A stretch of 64,000 bases of DNA from Paenibacillus algorifonticola (lineage in GTDB: Bacteria; Bacillota; Bacilli; Paenibacillales; Paenibacillaceae). The notes under the pieces were generated by a model that saw only the letters and a list, made by a program, of their open reading frames with translations, had not been told where the DNA came from and made no database searches. The DNA is taken from NCBI RefSeq assembly GCF_000971975.1, contig NZ_KQ040778.1, forward strand, positions 243,460 to 307,459, in the 5' to 3' direction. Positions within the stretch are counted from its first letter, which is position 1. Each line of letters starts with the position of its first letter. The position numbers and the translations under genes are program-made. Shown here piece by piece: positions 17,284 through 26,488 of this stretch.

Positions 17284-18513
17284 ATGGATGAACAGGATGA
17301 TTATAAGAAGCAAGCGCAGGATCTGGATAATTCGCAGCCATTCGATTTAGAAAAGAGTGAGCCAGCCAATCAGACGGTGCATGTGTTCCGCCAGCCGCGG
17401 GAGTCGCAGCAGTCACAGGCAGCAGCGCATGCAGCAGCTCAAGCTGCGCGGGAAGAAGCGGCGCAGCGGGCCGAGGCAGCCCGCCAAGCGGAAGCGGAAA
17501 GGCAGGCTGAAGCAGCCCGCCGATCAGAGGCGGCGAGGCAGGAGGAGGTTTTGCGGCGGCGGGCGGAAGCGTCACGGCAGGAAGAAATAGCGCGCCAGGA
17601 GGAAGATGCGCGCTTGCTTGGGGCAACGCGCGAGCAAGCAGCTTTGCAGGAGCGCACGGTTTTAGAAGAAGAGCCGGGACAACAGAAGCATTACGGCCAA
17701 TACGGCGAATACGGCGAATACGACGATGACAATAGCGAATACGATGCAGCAACGGATGCAGAGCCAGCTGTTGCGGCGGCGCCAGCAAGAAACGAAGCGG
17801 CTGGAACGGCAGCATCAGGAAGGAATGAAGCTGCCGGAATGGCAGGTGCTGCGGGTGCTGGCGCAAGTGCAGGAACGAAAAGTGGCGCAGCAGGGGTGGC
17901 AAACAAGCTGCTGCAAAATGTATCCGGCTCGGTCAAGCAGATAGATACGCAAATTTTGCTGAAGCTGTTGAAAAACCCGTTGGAGGGGCTGAATTTAAAT
18001 CCGGCCAAAGATTTGAGCTACGGTATAATTGGCATCGTCAGTGCGATCATAGGTTTCCTATTGTTCGGGCTGCTGACGGGCAGCGCCATCCGGTTATTTT
18101 TCGGCTATGGGGCGTCCGATCTATTGCGTGAGGGAAGCGGCATGAGCGCAGCGCTATTCGGCAAAATCTTGCTGCTGTCGCTAATATCGATTATTGCATT
18201 CCTCGGTTCTTTATGGGGGATCAGCTTGTGGAGAGCGACTCAGCGTCTAACACTCAGCGCTTTTATTACGTCGATCGGAGCGATGCAGCTCTTTGCTGGC
18301 GCCGGATTTTTAATAGCGGGCGTCGTTTCGCTCATTAGCTTCAAGTTGGGCTTTTTTGTAATGGCGGCCACCTTGCTGTCTACTCTTGGCATTTCCTTGG
18401 TCGGCGCGTCGGTAGCCAGCCAGGTGACGAAGGAGAAGCTGTGGTCGTATATTGTTCTTTCGGTCTGTGCTTACTTATTGCTGTTTGGCCTGTTCGCTGA
18501 TTTGATCTTGTAA
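17284..18513 (+). CDS. Membrane protein with long charged coiled-coil N-terminus
   Basis: 409 aa from the ATG at 17284, which has AGGAGGAGG (17267-17275) 8 bases upstream. The open frame extends further upstream, but that part lies inside ypsA in another frame and is not used. Residues 1-130 are hydrophilic, with Ala/Glu/Arg-rich heptads (AAREEAAQRAEAARQAEAE...) and a GEYGEYDDD stretch; 130-215 is Ala/Gly-rich. About five membrane segments follow (IIGIVSAIIGFLLFGLL, KILLLSLISIIAFLG, LFAGAGFLIAGVVSLI, MAATLLSTLGISLVGA, IVLSVCAYLLLFGLF). Family not recognised. It starts 55 bases after ypsA and may be the third gene of that operon. Confidence 0.75.
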   Translation: MDEQDDYKKQAQDLDNSQPFDLEKSEPANQTVHVFRQPRESQQSQAAAHAAAQAAREEAAQRAEAARQAEAERQAEAARRSEAARQEEVLRRRAEASRQEEIARQEEDARLLGATREQAALQERTVLEEEPGQQKHYGQYGEYGEYDDDNSEYDAATDAEPAVAAAPARNEAAGTAASGRNEAAGMAGAAGAGASAGTKSGAAGVANKLLQNVSGSVKQIDTQILLKLLKNPLEGLNLNPAKDLSYGIIGIVSAIIGFLLFGLLTGSAIRLFFGYGASDLLREGSGMSAALFGKILLLSLISIIAFLGSLWGISLWRATQRLTLSAFITSIGAMQLFAGAGFLIAGVVSLISFKLGFFVMAATLLSTLGISLVGASVASQVTKEKLWSYIVLSVCAYLLLFGLFADLIL

Positions 18514-18537
18514 ATCGATAAGCCTAATGAACGAAGA

Positions 18538-18570
18538 AACGTTGTTTCCCCTTGTGGAAACAACGTTTTT
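18538..18570 (+). terminator. Terminator of the RNA ligase operon
   Basis: AACGTTGTTTCC (18538-18549) pairs perfectly with GGAAACAACGTT (18556-18567) across a 6-base loop, followed by T. It closes the 15892-18513 operon. Confidence 0.9.
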
Positions 18571-18782
18571 ATTTGTTTACAAAAGCCTCTGACCGTTATT
18601 TTGGTAAATTTGTTATGGGATTTTAAGATCTTAATTGGAGCAGTTAATAACTAGAGTTCGATAAATTATGACAGAGCGAAAAAAAATTGATGAATTTTCA
18701 GTAAAATGGAATGATTTTAGAGGATTTTAGCATTTTATGTAGAAAATTAAATAGTTAAAGATGATAGGGGGTATTTACCATT

Positions 18783-19451
18783 ATGAAAAAAATGATTTTT
18801 GCAGTTGCCGCAATGCTCGTCATGGCCGGCTGCAGCGCCAGTCCAGCTGCCGATTCTTCCGCAGAGGTCAGCCAATTAAAGGAACAGGTTAGCCAGTTGA
18901 GCGCCGAAAATGAGAAGCTGAAGGCTGAACTCGCCGAAACTGCTGATACCGCTGCGGTAAGCGGAGCTTCTTCAGAGCCAGAACCGGAGCCATCCGCGAA
19001 CACAGGCAGCGTACTAGAATTGAAAAAAGCGCTCGTTATTGCCGACTTCGCAGAGGTTACGCTCACAAAGACAGAGTTTACGTCCAAAGTCGTTCCTCCG
19101 AAGCCGGACAGCTTCTACACTTATTATGAGGTGAAGGATGCCGAAAATATTTATTTGGACGTCGTTCTTAAATTTAAAAGCTTGCTCAGCTCATCCAAAA
19201 GTGCAGATGATTTTGCCTCTGTACAAGTGAAATATGATAGCAAATATGAGTATGAAAGCTTTTCAACCATTGAAGAGTCGGGTGGAAGCAACTTTACCTA
19301 TACGAATATAACGAGTATTGAGCCATTAAAAACGGGGGTTCTTCATTTTATCGCCGAGCTGCCTAAGGAAGCCGCTAAAGACAAGAAGCCGATTGATATT
19401 ATCGTTACCATTGAAGGCAAGGAATACGTCTACTCGTTGCGCAGCGAATAG
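18783..19451 (+). CDS. Lipoprotein with coiled coil
   Basis: 222 aa. Lipoprotein signal MKKMIFAVAAMLVMAGC (Cys 17). Residues 25-55 form a leucine-heptad coiled coil (VSQLKEQVSQLSAENEKLKAEL), then an acidic Pro/Glu linker and a beta-rich domain (about 80-222) reminiscent of DUF4352/Telomeric-repeat-like immunoglobulin folds, without clear identity. GGGGG precedes the ATG by about 10 bases. It is followed 38 bases later by a stalk-domain protein, so both are probably envelope proteins of one unit. Confidence 0.7.
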   Translation: MKKMIFAVAAMLVMAGCSASPAADSSAEVSQLKEQVSQLSAENEKLKAELAETADTAAVSGASSEPEPEPSANTGSVLELKKALVIADFAEVTLTKTEFTSKVVPPKPDSFYTYYEVKDAENIYLDVVLKFKSLLSSSKSADDFASVQVKYDSKYEYESFSTIEESGGSNFTYTNITSIEPLKTGVLHFIAELPKEAAKDKKPIDIIVTIEGKEYVYSLRSE

Positions 19452-19489
19452 TCTCTTCACGAAATATATAAATAGAGGGAGAATTAAAC

Positions 19490-20659
19490 ATGAAACAGAG
19501 ATTCGTTTCCATTTTGCTGGCTATGGTCATGCTGCTGGCAATCCCAACGGGGCTTTCGGCCGCTAAGGCGGAGAGCCAAACTGTTTTTGTGAACGGCAAG
19601 AAAATCGCTTATGCGCAGGCACCGATAAGCGAAAACGGCACAACGCTTGTATCGGCAAAAGAAACGATTGAAGCACTTGGCCTCGCCTTCAGCTGGGACA
19701 AGGGCAACAAGCGGATCATCGCTTCAAGCGGCGAAATGACCATTTCGATTATTTTGAATGAGCCCGTTGCTGCGGTTAATGGCATTTCTATATTTTTGGG
19801 CACGCCTGCTGTAGAGAGGAACGGCCGCACCATGGTTCCGCTTCGTCTACTGACGGATGGTCTAGGCGCATCTATGGAAACGAAAGGCAAGCAAATCAGC
19901 ATTAAAACGGTAGACCCAAGCAAAAGCAAATATTATACGGGCCTGCCGCTGCAAATTACGAATTCCGCTGTGAAAAATCTAGGCACGGAAAAAATCGTTG
20001 TCAATTATAAAGAATATTATTATGCCGGTGGCGCTGTCCATGCTTATGATTTTTCAGCATCGTTGAATGCGCGCGGCAAAGCTGCCTTTAACAATACGAC
20101 CGTAAAGCCTGGCGAAAATTTCGATTCGGACGGTACGAATTATGTCTTTTTTGGCCGAACGATCTATAGCGTAGTAACGGGAGAAAAAGAAACGGTAAGC
20201 AAAAGCTATAGACTCGCTAATCAGCTTTATGCCGACGGAGGCACGATTGAAAAGCAGATGAGAGCCCTCTACGAACAGAAGGAAGAGGAATACAAGAAGC
20301 AGCTGAAAGAGGAGCTTAGGAAAAATAATAATGTTCCGTTTAAGGTTGTCGATTACAGCATTACTTATAATTCATTAGGCTATCCGGAAGCGAATATAAA
20401 GCTCTGGAATTTAACGACCAAAAAGATCATTTCATTCGAGCTTTCTTTCAGTACGTATGATGCTTATGGCGATCCAGTAAAGGGCGGTTATCCATATTCG
20501 AACCGCTATTATGGCAAGGTTGTAAATAGCAGTATAGGGAGTGGAGAAAGCCCAGTGTATACTTGGGATTTATATGGCTATGAAGACACGACCAAGCTCA
20601 AAAATATTCAAATCGATCGGGTAGCCTTCTCCGACGGCTCTGTCTGGAAGCGCAAATAA
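19490..20659 (+). CDS. Secreted stalk-domain (copper amine oxidase N-like) protein
   Basis: 389 aa. Signal peptide MKQRFVSILLAMVMLLAIPTGLSAAKA, then a stalk domain (about 28-145) with paired repeats (TTLVSAKETIEALGLAFSWD, RTMVPLRLLTDGLGASMET). The remaining 240 residues are beta-rich with a short charged helix (EQKEEEYKKQLKEELRKN) and no motif I know. The stalk domain usually displays proteins in the Gram-positive wall; 'copper amine oxidase' is only a domain name here, with no oxidase activity implied. GAGGGAG is 9-10 bases before the ATG. Confidence 0.75.
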   Translation: MKQRFVSILLAMVMLLAIPTGLSAAKAESQTVFVNGKKIAYAQAPISENGTTLVSAKETIEALGLAFSWDKGNKRIIASSGEMTISIILNEPVAAVNGISIFLGTPAVERNGRTMVPLRLLTDGLGASMETKGKQISIKTVDPSKSKYYTGLPLQITNSAVKNLGTEKIVVNYKEYYYAGGAVHAYDFSASLNARGKAAFNNTTVKPGENFDSDGTNYVFFGRTIYSVVTGEKETVSKSYRLANQLYADGGTIEKQMRALYEQKEEEYKKQLKEELRKNNNVPFKVVDYSITYNSLGYPEANIKLWNLTTKKIISFELSFSTYDAYGDPVKGGYPYSNRYYGKVVNSSIGSGESPVYTWDLYGYEDTTKLKNIQIDRVAFSDGSVWKRK

Positions 20660-20706
20660 TAACCGATTGTACAATCGGCATCACGATCCGAAACAAAATG
20701 TAAAAC

Positions 20707-20768
20707 AAAACGCCGCAGCGCTTCTATCTTTCCCCAGCAAGGGGAGGACAGAGGGCTGCGGCGTTTTT
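20707..20768. terminator. Bidirectional terminator between convergent genes
   Basis: AAAACGCCGCAGC (20707-20719) pairs perfectly with GCTGCGGCGTTTT (20755-20767). The loop carries a smaller CCCC/GGGG hairpin. T follows on the plus strand and T again on the minus strand, serving the stalk-domain gene and the peptide-uptake operon. Confidence 0.9.
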
Positions 20769-20781
20769 ATGTTCCTGAATA

Positions 20782-21717
20782 TTAGAGGGAAGCGACACGG
20801 CGCAGGAAATTATTGTGGGCGAAGCCCCGCACCTGCTCCTCGGAGTAATGCTTCAATAGCTCGTTAATCAGGTTTTGGCTTTTTGCGGCATTTTCGAGAT
20901 CTTGCACGTAAGCGCCGATACCGTCAAAATCGGAACCAAGGCCAACCTGATGAACGCCGCCAATAGCGCAGTAATGGTCAATATGCTTGATTAAATCGGG
21001 GATCGTAGTAATCCCTCCCGCCTCGGGCTTAATAAACTCGGGATAATAGACGACATGGACGGTCGCATTTTTGGCGAACAGCGCCTGCGCCTGCTCATCA
21101 GACAACCCTCTTGGATGATCGAATACTGCCTTAGCGTTCGAGTGGCTGGCGATCAAATAATCGGCCGTTTCCACGACGTCCCAGAAGCTCCGCTCATTCA
21201 AATGGCTAACGTCGGTCAAAATCCGGTGCTCATTGTGGAACTGTACCATTTTGCGGCCGAGGGAGGAAAGTCCCGCCCCGCGAGGCTCCAGCACCCCATC
21301 AGCAGCAAGGTTGGCGAAATTCCAGGTCAGGCCGACCGACAACACGCCAAGACGGTGAAATATATTCAGCTTATGCAAATCATTGCCGACCGGATCAACG
21401 CCTTCAAGCGTCAGAAAAGCACCAATTTCGTGCTCCGCCAGCTTGCCGATATCCTTCCATTCCTTTATGTGCTTTATGTCCGGATTTTTCCCTAATACTT
21501 CCTCATAAAAATAATGCACCTGGTCGAGCGCCGATTGAAACTTCTCTTGATCAGTTAAGTTCGGCATGACAAAAATGGCGAAGCCTTGTACTTTGACTCC
21601 TCCTGTGAGCAGGCGCTGCTTGTTCGTATCCAGCTCAGGCGCATCGTTGAAGGAAAGGCTGCCTTTTTTCTCCCACAGCTTCAATAAAGCATCGCAGTGC
21701 AAATCGATAATGTTCAT
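20782..21717 (-). CDS. Membrane dipeptidase (peptidase M19 family)
   Basis: 311 aa. Zinc-binding residues of renal-type dipeptidases are visible: HxD in DLHCD (residues 6-10), Glu in LTLEGVDP, His in DVSHLNE and in SHSNAK, and Asp in GLGSDFDG. No signal peptide, so it should act in the cytoplasm on dipeptides (including ones with D-residues or dehydro-residues). It is the last gene of the minus-strand operon that starts with the RraA-like gene, 23 bases after the creatininase-family gene. It probably hydrolyses what the Dpp transporter brings in. Confidence 0.9.
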   Translation of the reverse strand: MNIIDLHCDALLKLWEKKGSLSFNDAPELDTNKQRLLTGGVKVQGFAIFVMPNLTDQEKFQSALDQVHYFYEEVLGKNPDIKHIKEWKDIGKLAEHEIGAFLTLEGVDPVGNDLHKLNIFHRLGVLSVGLTWNFANLAADGVLEPRGAGLSSLGRKMVQFHNEHRILTDVSHLNERSFWDVVETADYLIASHSNAKAVFDHPRGLSDEQAQALFAKNATVHVVYYPEFIKPEAGGITTIPDLIKHIDHYCAIGGVHQVGLGSDFDGIGAYVQDLENAAKSQNLINELLKHYSEEQVRGFAHNNFLRRVASL

Positions 21718-21740
21718 TTAAAGACTCCCTTCACCGCCAT

Positions 21741-22490
21741 CTACAGCGGTTTAATATCCCAAGCCTCGCTTAGGAAAGCGATAATACGGTCAACAGAGCG
21801 CTGCACGAATGTCTCGCCTTTCTCGGCTGTCGCGAAAGACGGGTACCCAACGACGCCGGATTTGGAAATGGAAGACAGACGGTTGTATTTGATGATTTCG
21901 GGAAAAGGATCTTCAATCGCAGGCAGTTCGTCGATGATAATGGATTGGTTTACAAGCTGTGGGTAAAGATGAAGCAGAACCGAGGTGCCAATTTCACCGG
22001 CATGGCCGTTTGAAAATTTTCCAGATTCGGAAATGCCGTCATCCTGTGCCTTGATGAACCGCCAGCAATCGATCTGGGCGGCCAATACGTCGCTATGCTG
22101 TTCCTTGATCTGATGCACGATCTGATTGATAACAGGTACATTTCCAGCGTGGCCGTTAATGAAGAGTATACGTTTGAAGCCCCATTTTAACAAGCTGTTT
22201 ACAATGTCGCCGAGATAAGCCTTCAAGCTTTCGGGGCGAATCGTAATGGTTCCGGGAAATTCATTCAGTACGGTGGAATCTCCAGTTTCTACGGTTGGTC
22301 CAATCAGTGCGCCAACACGCGCGGCAACGAGCTCCGCCAGCTTGTCTGCCAGCAGCCCATCCGAGCCAAGAGGCAGATGAGGGCCATATACCTCGATTGC
22401 GCCTACAGGAACAATGGCCAGGTCCGTTTGTTTTTTGTATTCCTCGAAGACGGTCCAGCTGATGTCTCGTAATTTGCGGCTTTTCGTCAT
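21741..22490 (-). CDS. Creatininase-family amidohydrolase
   Basis: 249 aa from the ATG at 22490, which has GGGAGCG upstream. The open frame runs on to 22832, but that part overlaps dppF and is not used. Family signatures: PVGAIEVYGPHLPLGSD near residues 25-41, where the family usually has EQHGPHLP, NGHAGN near 115 and HAGEIGTS near 165. Members open cyclic amides such as creatinine or 3-dehydro-type lactams with Zn/Mn; others act in F420 or mycofactocin pathways. Substrate unknown. It lies between dppF and a dipeptidase, suggesting breakdown of an imported amide or cyclic peptide. Confidence 0.8.
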   Translation of the reverse strand: MTKSRKLRDISWTVFEEYKKQTDLAIVPVGAIEVYGPHLPLGSDGLLADKLAELVAARVGALIGPTVETGDSTVLNEFPGTITIRPESLKAYLGDIVNSLLKWGFKRILFINGHAGNVPVINQIVHQIKEQHSDVLAAQIDCWRFIKAQDDGISESGKFSNGHAGEIGTSVLLHLYPQLVNQSIIIDELPAIEDPFPEIIKYNRLSSISKSGVVGYPSFATAEKGETFVQRSVDRIIAFLSEAWDIKPL

Positions 22491-22560
22491 AATGATCGCT
22501 CCCGTTTGTATGAGTTTCAGGACATGAATAACCAATTTTGCTCTATCAAGGATGGGCTGT

Positions 22561-23532
22561 CTAAGCTTGGTTGTATAAATGGCAGGCGACCTGCCGTCCG
22601 CCAACATCCCGCAGCTCCGGCTTATCGGTACGGCAAACGGCCATGCAGGCATGGCAGCGTGTGTGGAAGGCGCAGCCGGGAGGTGGATTGGCCGGGCTTG
22701 GCACATCGCCTGGCAGAACAATTCGGCTCTTTTTGGCAAGCGGATCAGGGCTGGGTACAGCGGATAACAACGCCTGGGTATAGGGATGCAGCGGCTCTGC
22801 AAACAATTCGCGTTTGTTCGCGAGCTCCACAATACCGCCCAAATACATCACGCCGATCCGGCTGCTTATATGCTTGACGACGCTTAAATCATGGGCAATA
22901 AATAAATAGGTAAGCTTGAACTGATCCTGCAAATCCTGAAGCAAATTAATAATTTGCGATTGAATGGAAACGTCAAGGGCGGAGACGGGTTCATCTGCGA
23001 CAATCAGCTTGGGGTTCAGCGCAAGTGCGCGGGCAATGCCGATGCGCTGCCGCTGCCCACCGCTGAACTCATGGCCGTAGCGATCCGCATAACGGCTGTT
23101 TAAGCCGACGATCTCCAATAACTCATCGATCCGTCTAGTCCGTTCCTTGCCGCTTGCTGCTTGATGAATGTCGAGCGGCTCGGCAATCAGTTCACCTACC
23201 GTCATACGAGGATTAAGGGAAGCGTAAGGATCTTGGAAGACCATCTGCATATCCTTCCGCAGCCTGCGCAGCTCTTCGGGTGGGAGTCCCACCATATTTC
23301 GTCCTTCATATTTAATTTCTCCTGTCGTCGGGCGAAGCAATTGCAGCAGCGAGCGTCCTGTCGTGGATTTGCCACAGCCGCTTTCGCCCACAAGGCCAAG
23401 CGTCTCGCCTTTGAAAATCGTAAAGTTCAAGCCGTCTACCGCTTTCACCTGACCTACAGTCCGATTGAAAAGACCTTTTTTAATCGGAAAATATTTGGTT
23501 AAATGGTTCACCTCAAGCAGCGATTCATTCAT
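22561..23532 (-). CDS. dppF: Peptide ABC transporter ATP-binding protein (DppF/OppF)
   Basis: 323 aa. The ATG at 23532 overlaps the dppD stop (ATGA) and has AAGGAGG 7 bases upstream; the frame extends further into dppD but is not used there. Walker [11 protein letters not shown]-loop [11 protein letters not shown], signature [14 protein letters not shown], Walker [13 protein letters not shown], switch His in IAHDLSVV. The C-terminal Cys-rich tail ([18 protein letters not shown]) is the oligopeptide/dipeptide-type domain that binds an iron-sulfur cluster in some members. It pairs with DppD to power import. Confidence 0.93.
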   Translation of the reverse strand: MNESLLEVNHLTKYFPIKKGLFNRTVGQVKAVDGLNFTIFKGETLGLVGESGCGKSTTGRSLLQLLRPTTGEIKYEGRNMVGLPPEELRRLRKDMQMVFQDPYASLNPRMTVGELIAEPLDIHQAASGKERTRRIDELLEIVGLNSRYADRYGHEFSGGQRQRIGIARALALNPKLIVADEPVSALDVSIQSQIINLLQDLQDQFKLTYLFIAHDLSVVKHISSRIGVMYLGGIVELANKRELFAEPLHPYTQALLSAVPSPDPLAKKSRIVLPGDVPSPANPPPGCAFHTRCHACMAVCRTDKPELRDVGGRQVACHLYNQA

Positions 23533-24512
23533 TGGAACGCCTCCTTCGCTTCGGCTGCATGGAGCCAGCATCTGGCTGAATGCCCAGCCCCGACTGCTTC
23601 CAGCTGCGGATGCCGCTCATGGCAAATCGCCTGCGCAAATTCGCAGCGGGGGCTGAATCGGCAGCCGTCCCGCAAGCTTCCGGGCGGTGGAACGCTGCCC
23701 GGAATGGAATACAGTCTGCGCTCATTCGTTTCAAGCGTGGGCATCGACTTAATTAAGCCTTGTGTGTAGGGATGCTTGGGACTTGTGAAAAGGGTAAGCA
23801 CGTCGCATTCCTCGACAATTTGTCCCCCATACATAACGGCTACGCGGTCGCACATTTCCGCAACGACGCCAAGATCATGCGTAATAAGCAAAATGGAGGT
23901 GCCCTGACTCGTTTTTAGCTGCTGCATGAGCTCCAGAATTTGGGCCTGTATAGTAACGTCTAATGCGGTCGTCGGTTCATCGGCAATGAGCAGCTTGGGA
24001 TTGCAGGCCATCGCAATGGCGATCATAACCCGCTGCCGCATGCCACCGGACAAGCGGTGGGGGTACTCCCGCAGCATTTGCTCCGGTCGGGGAATGCCAA
24101 CCAGACGCAGCATTTCAATTGCCCTTGCTTTCGTTTCAGAGCGGCCGAGCTTCATATGAATGCGAATGGCTTCTAGCAGCTGTTCGCCAATCGTAAACAC
24201 CGGATTGAGTGCGGTCATCGGTTCTTGAAAAATCATTGCCATGTCATTGCCGCGCACGCCTCTCATTTCCTTCTCGGAAAGCGCAAGAATATCCCGGCCA
24301 TCGAAGGTGACGGAGCCTTCAACGACTTTGCCCGGCGTTAAACGCATGGCGGTCAGCGATGTCACGCTTTTGCCTGAGCCGGATTCTCCGACAATACCGA
24401 CCGTCTCTCCTTCATAAATCGTAATATCAATGCCATCGACAGCGGGAACGACGCCATCCCCCGTATAAAAATATGTTTTGAGCGCCTTCATTTCCAGTAG
24501 CTTGCGTTTCAA
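23529..24512 (-). CDS. dppD: Peptide ABC transporter ATP-binding protein (DppD/OppD)
   Basis: 327 aa. Walker [11 protein letters not shown]-loop [12 protein letters not shown], signature [14 protein letters not shown], Walker [13 protein letters not shown], switch His in ITHDLGVV, and a C-terminal [14 protein letters not shown] cysteine motif. GGAGG lies upstream of the ATG. It is 16 bases after dppC and overlaps dppF by 4 bases. It forms the ATPase heterodimer with DppF on the cytoplasmic face. Confidence 0.93.
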   Translation of the reverse strand: MKRKLLEMKALKTYFYTGDGVVPAVDGIDITIYEGETVGIVGESGSGKSVTSLTAMRLTPGKVVEGSVTFDGRDILALSEKEMRGVRGNDMAMIFQEPMTALNPVFTIGEQLLEAIRIHMKLGRSETKARAIEMLRLVGIPRPEQMLREYPHRLSGGMRQRVMIAIAMACNPKLLIADEPTTALDVTIQAQILELMQQLKTSQGTSILLITHDLGVVAEMCDRVAVMYGGQIVEECDVLTLFTSPKHPYTQGLIKSMPTLETNERRLYSIPGSVPPPGSLRDGCRFSPRCEFAQAICHERHPQLEAVGAGHSARCWLHAAEAKEAFQ

Positions 24513-24528
24513 AGCGGGTCCTCCTTAG

Positions 24529-25443
24529 CTAAACCTTCATTTTTGGATCAAGGGCATCGCGCAGCCCATCGCCGAGCAGGTTGAAGCCAAGGACAACGAG
24601 CATAATAGCAATGCCCGGCACGATGGACAGATGGGGCGCGGTGCGAAGAAATTCCCGGCCTGCGCTCAGCATGGCCCCCCATTCCGGAGATGGCGGTTGA
24701 GCGCCCATTCCAAGGAAGCTTAGCCCTGATGCCGATAAAATGGCGGTAGCTACGCGCAGCGCCGAAAGCACAATAATGGGAGCAATGCTGTTCGGAATAA
24801 TATGCTTGAAAATAATTCGCCGGTGCTTGGCGCCCATGGAGCGCGAGGCTTCGATATATTCTTTGTTTTTAACCGACAGCACAGCGCTGCGGGTTATCCA
24901 GATGAATGACGGCACGGAGAAAATGCCAATGGCAATCATTAGATTCACCATTCCAGGACCAAGCACGCTTACAATGGCAAGAGCCAGCAGAAAGCCGGGA
25001 AAGGCCATGAAAATATCGGTGACTCGCATAATGACCGATTCGATTTTGCCGCCAAAATAGCCCGCTATTGTACCGAAGGCTACGCCAAAAACGACAGAAA
25101 TGACGACGCCAACAATGCCTACCATCAGCGAGATGCGCGAGCCATAAAATATCCGCGACAAAATATCCCGCCCATATTCATCCGTTCCGAAGGGATGGCT
25201 AAGGGATGGCGCTTGCAGCAGCTTATCCATATTTTGCTCCAGTGGATCATAAGGGGAGATCCATGGTGCCAGTATAGCGATAAAAATAAAGAGGCTAACC
25301 ATCCATAGGCCGAGCAGGGAGCGTTTGTTGTTTTTGAGCCGCTTGAGCACTTGCTTGTAAAGAGCCCCTCGTTTGGCAGGCACATCGGCATAAGTGGATG
25401 GAATGCTTTGGGCAAGCAGGGATGCAGCTTTGGGTTCACTCAT
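24529..25443 (-). CDS. dppC: Peptide ABC transporter permease (DppC)
   Basis: 304 aa. OppC-N segment (KNNKRSLLGLWMVSLFIFIAILAPWISPYDP), then the BPD-transp domain with the EAA-type loop (YIEASRSMGAKHRRIIFKHIIPNS). About six membrane segments. The C-terminal GAQPPSPEWGAML and NLLGDGLRDALDPKMK are typical. Starts 2 bases after dppB, with GGAGG in the end of dppB. Confidence 0.93.
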   Translation of the reverse strand: MSEPKAASLLAQSIPSTYADVPAKRGALYKQVLKRLKNNKRSLLGLWMVSLFIFIAILAPWISPYDPLEQNMDKLLQAPSLSHPFGTDEYGRDILSRIFYGSRISLMVGIVGVVISVVFGVAFGTIAGYFGGKIESVIMRVTDIFMAFPGFLLALAIVSVLGPGMVNLMIAIGIFSVPSFIWITRSAVLSVKNKEYIEASRSMGAKHRRIIFKHIIPNSIAPIIVLSALRVATAILSASGLSFLGMGAQPPSPEWGAMLSAGREFLRTAPHLSIVPGIAIMLVVLGFNLLGDGLRDALDPKMKV

Positions 25444-25445
25444 CG

Positions 25446-26378
25446 TTAGGCCTCCTTCCGGTCATAACGGATTCGCGGGTCTACAGCGGCATAACATAAA
25501 TCAACGAGCAGATTAACGATGACGAAGAGAAGCGCAACGAATAATATGCTGCCCTGCACAGCCGAATAATCTCTAAACTGAATCGATTGAATAATATAGC
25601 GGCCCAGACCATTCATGGAAAAGACCGTCTCCGTAAGCACTGCGCCGCCGAGCAGGTTGCCGATCTCCATGCCGATGACGGTAATAATCGGAACGAAGGC
25701 ATTTTTAAGCGCGTGTTTGTAAATGATGAGCCACTGACGGACCCCTTTGGCTTTTGCAGTGCGAATATAGTCTTGATTAATGACCTCAAGAATGCTGGAG
25801 CGTGTAAGTCTTGAGAGCACAGCGGCAGAGGAAATGCCAAGAACGAGCGCCGGAAGCACAAAATGCTTCAGCTCGCTGCTGCCTCCGGAAGGCAATATCG
25901 GAATATAATAGGCAAAAACAAGAATCAGAATAATGCCCAGCCAAAACACGGGCATAGATATGCCGAACAAAGAGAAAGCCATAGCGGTATGGTCGCGGAC
26001 ACTGCCGGGTTTAGTTGCAGCGATAATGCCGGAAAATAGCCCGATGACGACGGTAACCAGCGTTGCCAATATCGTCAGATTCACCGTGCTAGGGAACCGC
26101 TCCAGAATTTCTTGCAGCACCGGATTGTCCGAACGCAGCGAAGTGCCGAAATCGCCTTGCAGCAGCTGCCAATTATAATCGATATATTGCTCGTAGAGCG
26201 GACGGTCGGTTCCGAGCCGCTCCCGAATGATCTGCACTTCCTCGGGACTGGCGTCAAGCCCGGCAATTAATTCAGCGGGATCGCCAGGGACGAGCTGTAA
26301 AATAATAAAAGAGAGCAAGGATACGCCGATTAGCGTCGGTATCATTTGCAGCAATCGTTTTAATACATAGTTAAACAA
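25446..26378 (-). CDS. dppB: Peptide ABC transporter permease (DppB)
   Basis: 310 aa. The N-terminus MFNYVLKRLLQMIPTLIGVSLLSFIILQLVPGDP is the standard DppB/OppB start with one membrane segment, followed by the EAA loop (YIRTAKAKGVRQWLIIYKHALKNA) and the C-terminal DLCYAAVDPRIRYD. About six membrane segments in total. It follows the nitrilase-family gene by 110 bases and leads into dppC. Confidence 0.93.
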   Translation of the reverse strand: MFNYVLKRLLQMIPTLIGVSLLSFIILQLVPGDPAELIAGLDASPEEVQIIRERLGTDRPLYEQYIDYNWQLLQGDFGTSLRSDNPVLQEILERFPSTVNLTILATLVTVVIGLFSGIIAATKPGSVRDHTAMAFSLFGISMPVFWLGIILILVFAYYIPILPSGGSSELKHFVLPALVLGISSAAVLSRLTRSSILEVINQDYIRTAKAKGVRQWLIIYKHALKNAFVPIITVIGMEIGNLLGGAVLTETVFSMNGLGRYIIQSIQFRDYSAVQGSILFVALLFVIVNLLVDLCYAAVDPRIRYDRKEA

Positions 26379-26488
26379 GGGAAAAACTCCTTCCTGGCCG
26401 TATGCAGCTAACTGCTAACTGCTAGCTGCCTGCGGCTGCACGCATCGATGTTGGAGCGCTTGCCCGTTCGAATGAAGCGGCCAAGCGA

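Noticed and set aside
22491..22832. N-terminal extension of the creatininase-family protein
   Set aside because: Overlaps dppF and lacks family similarity; start set at 22490.
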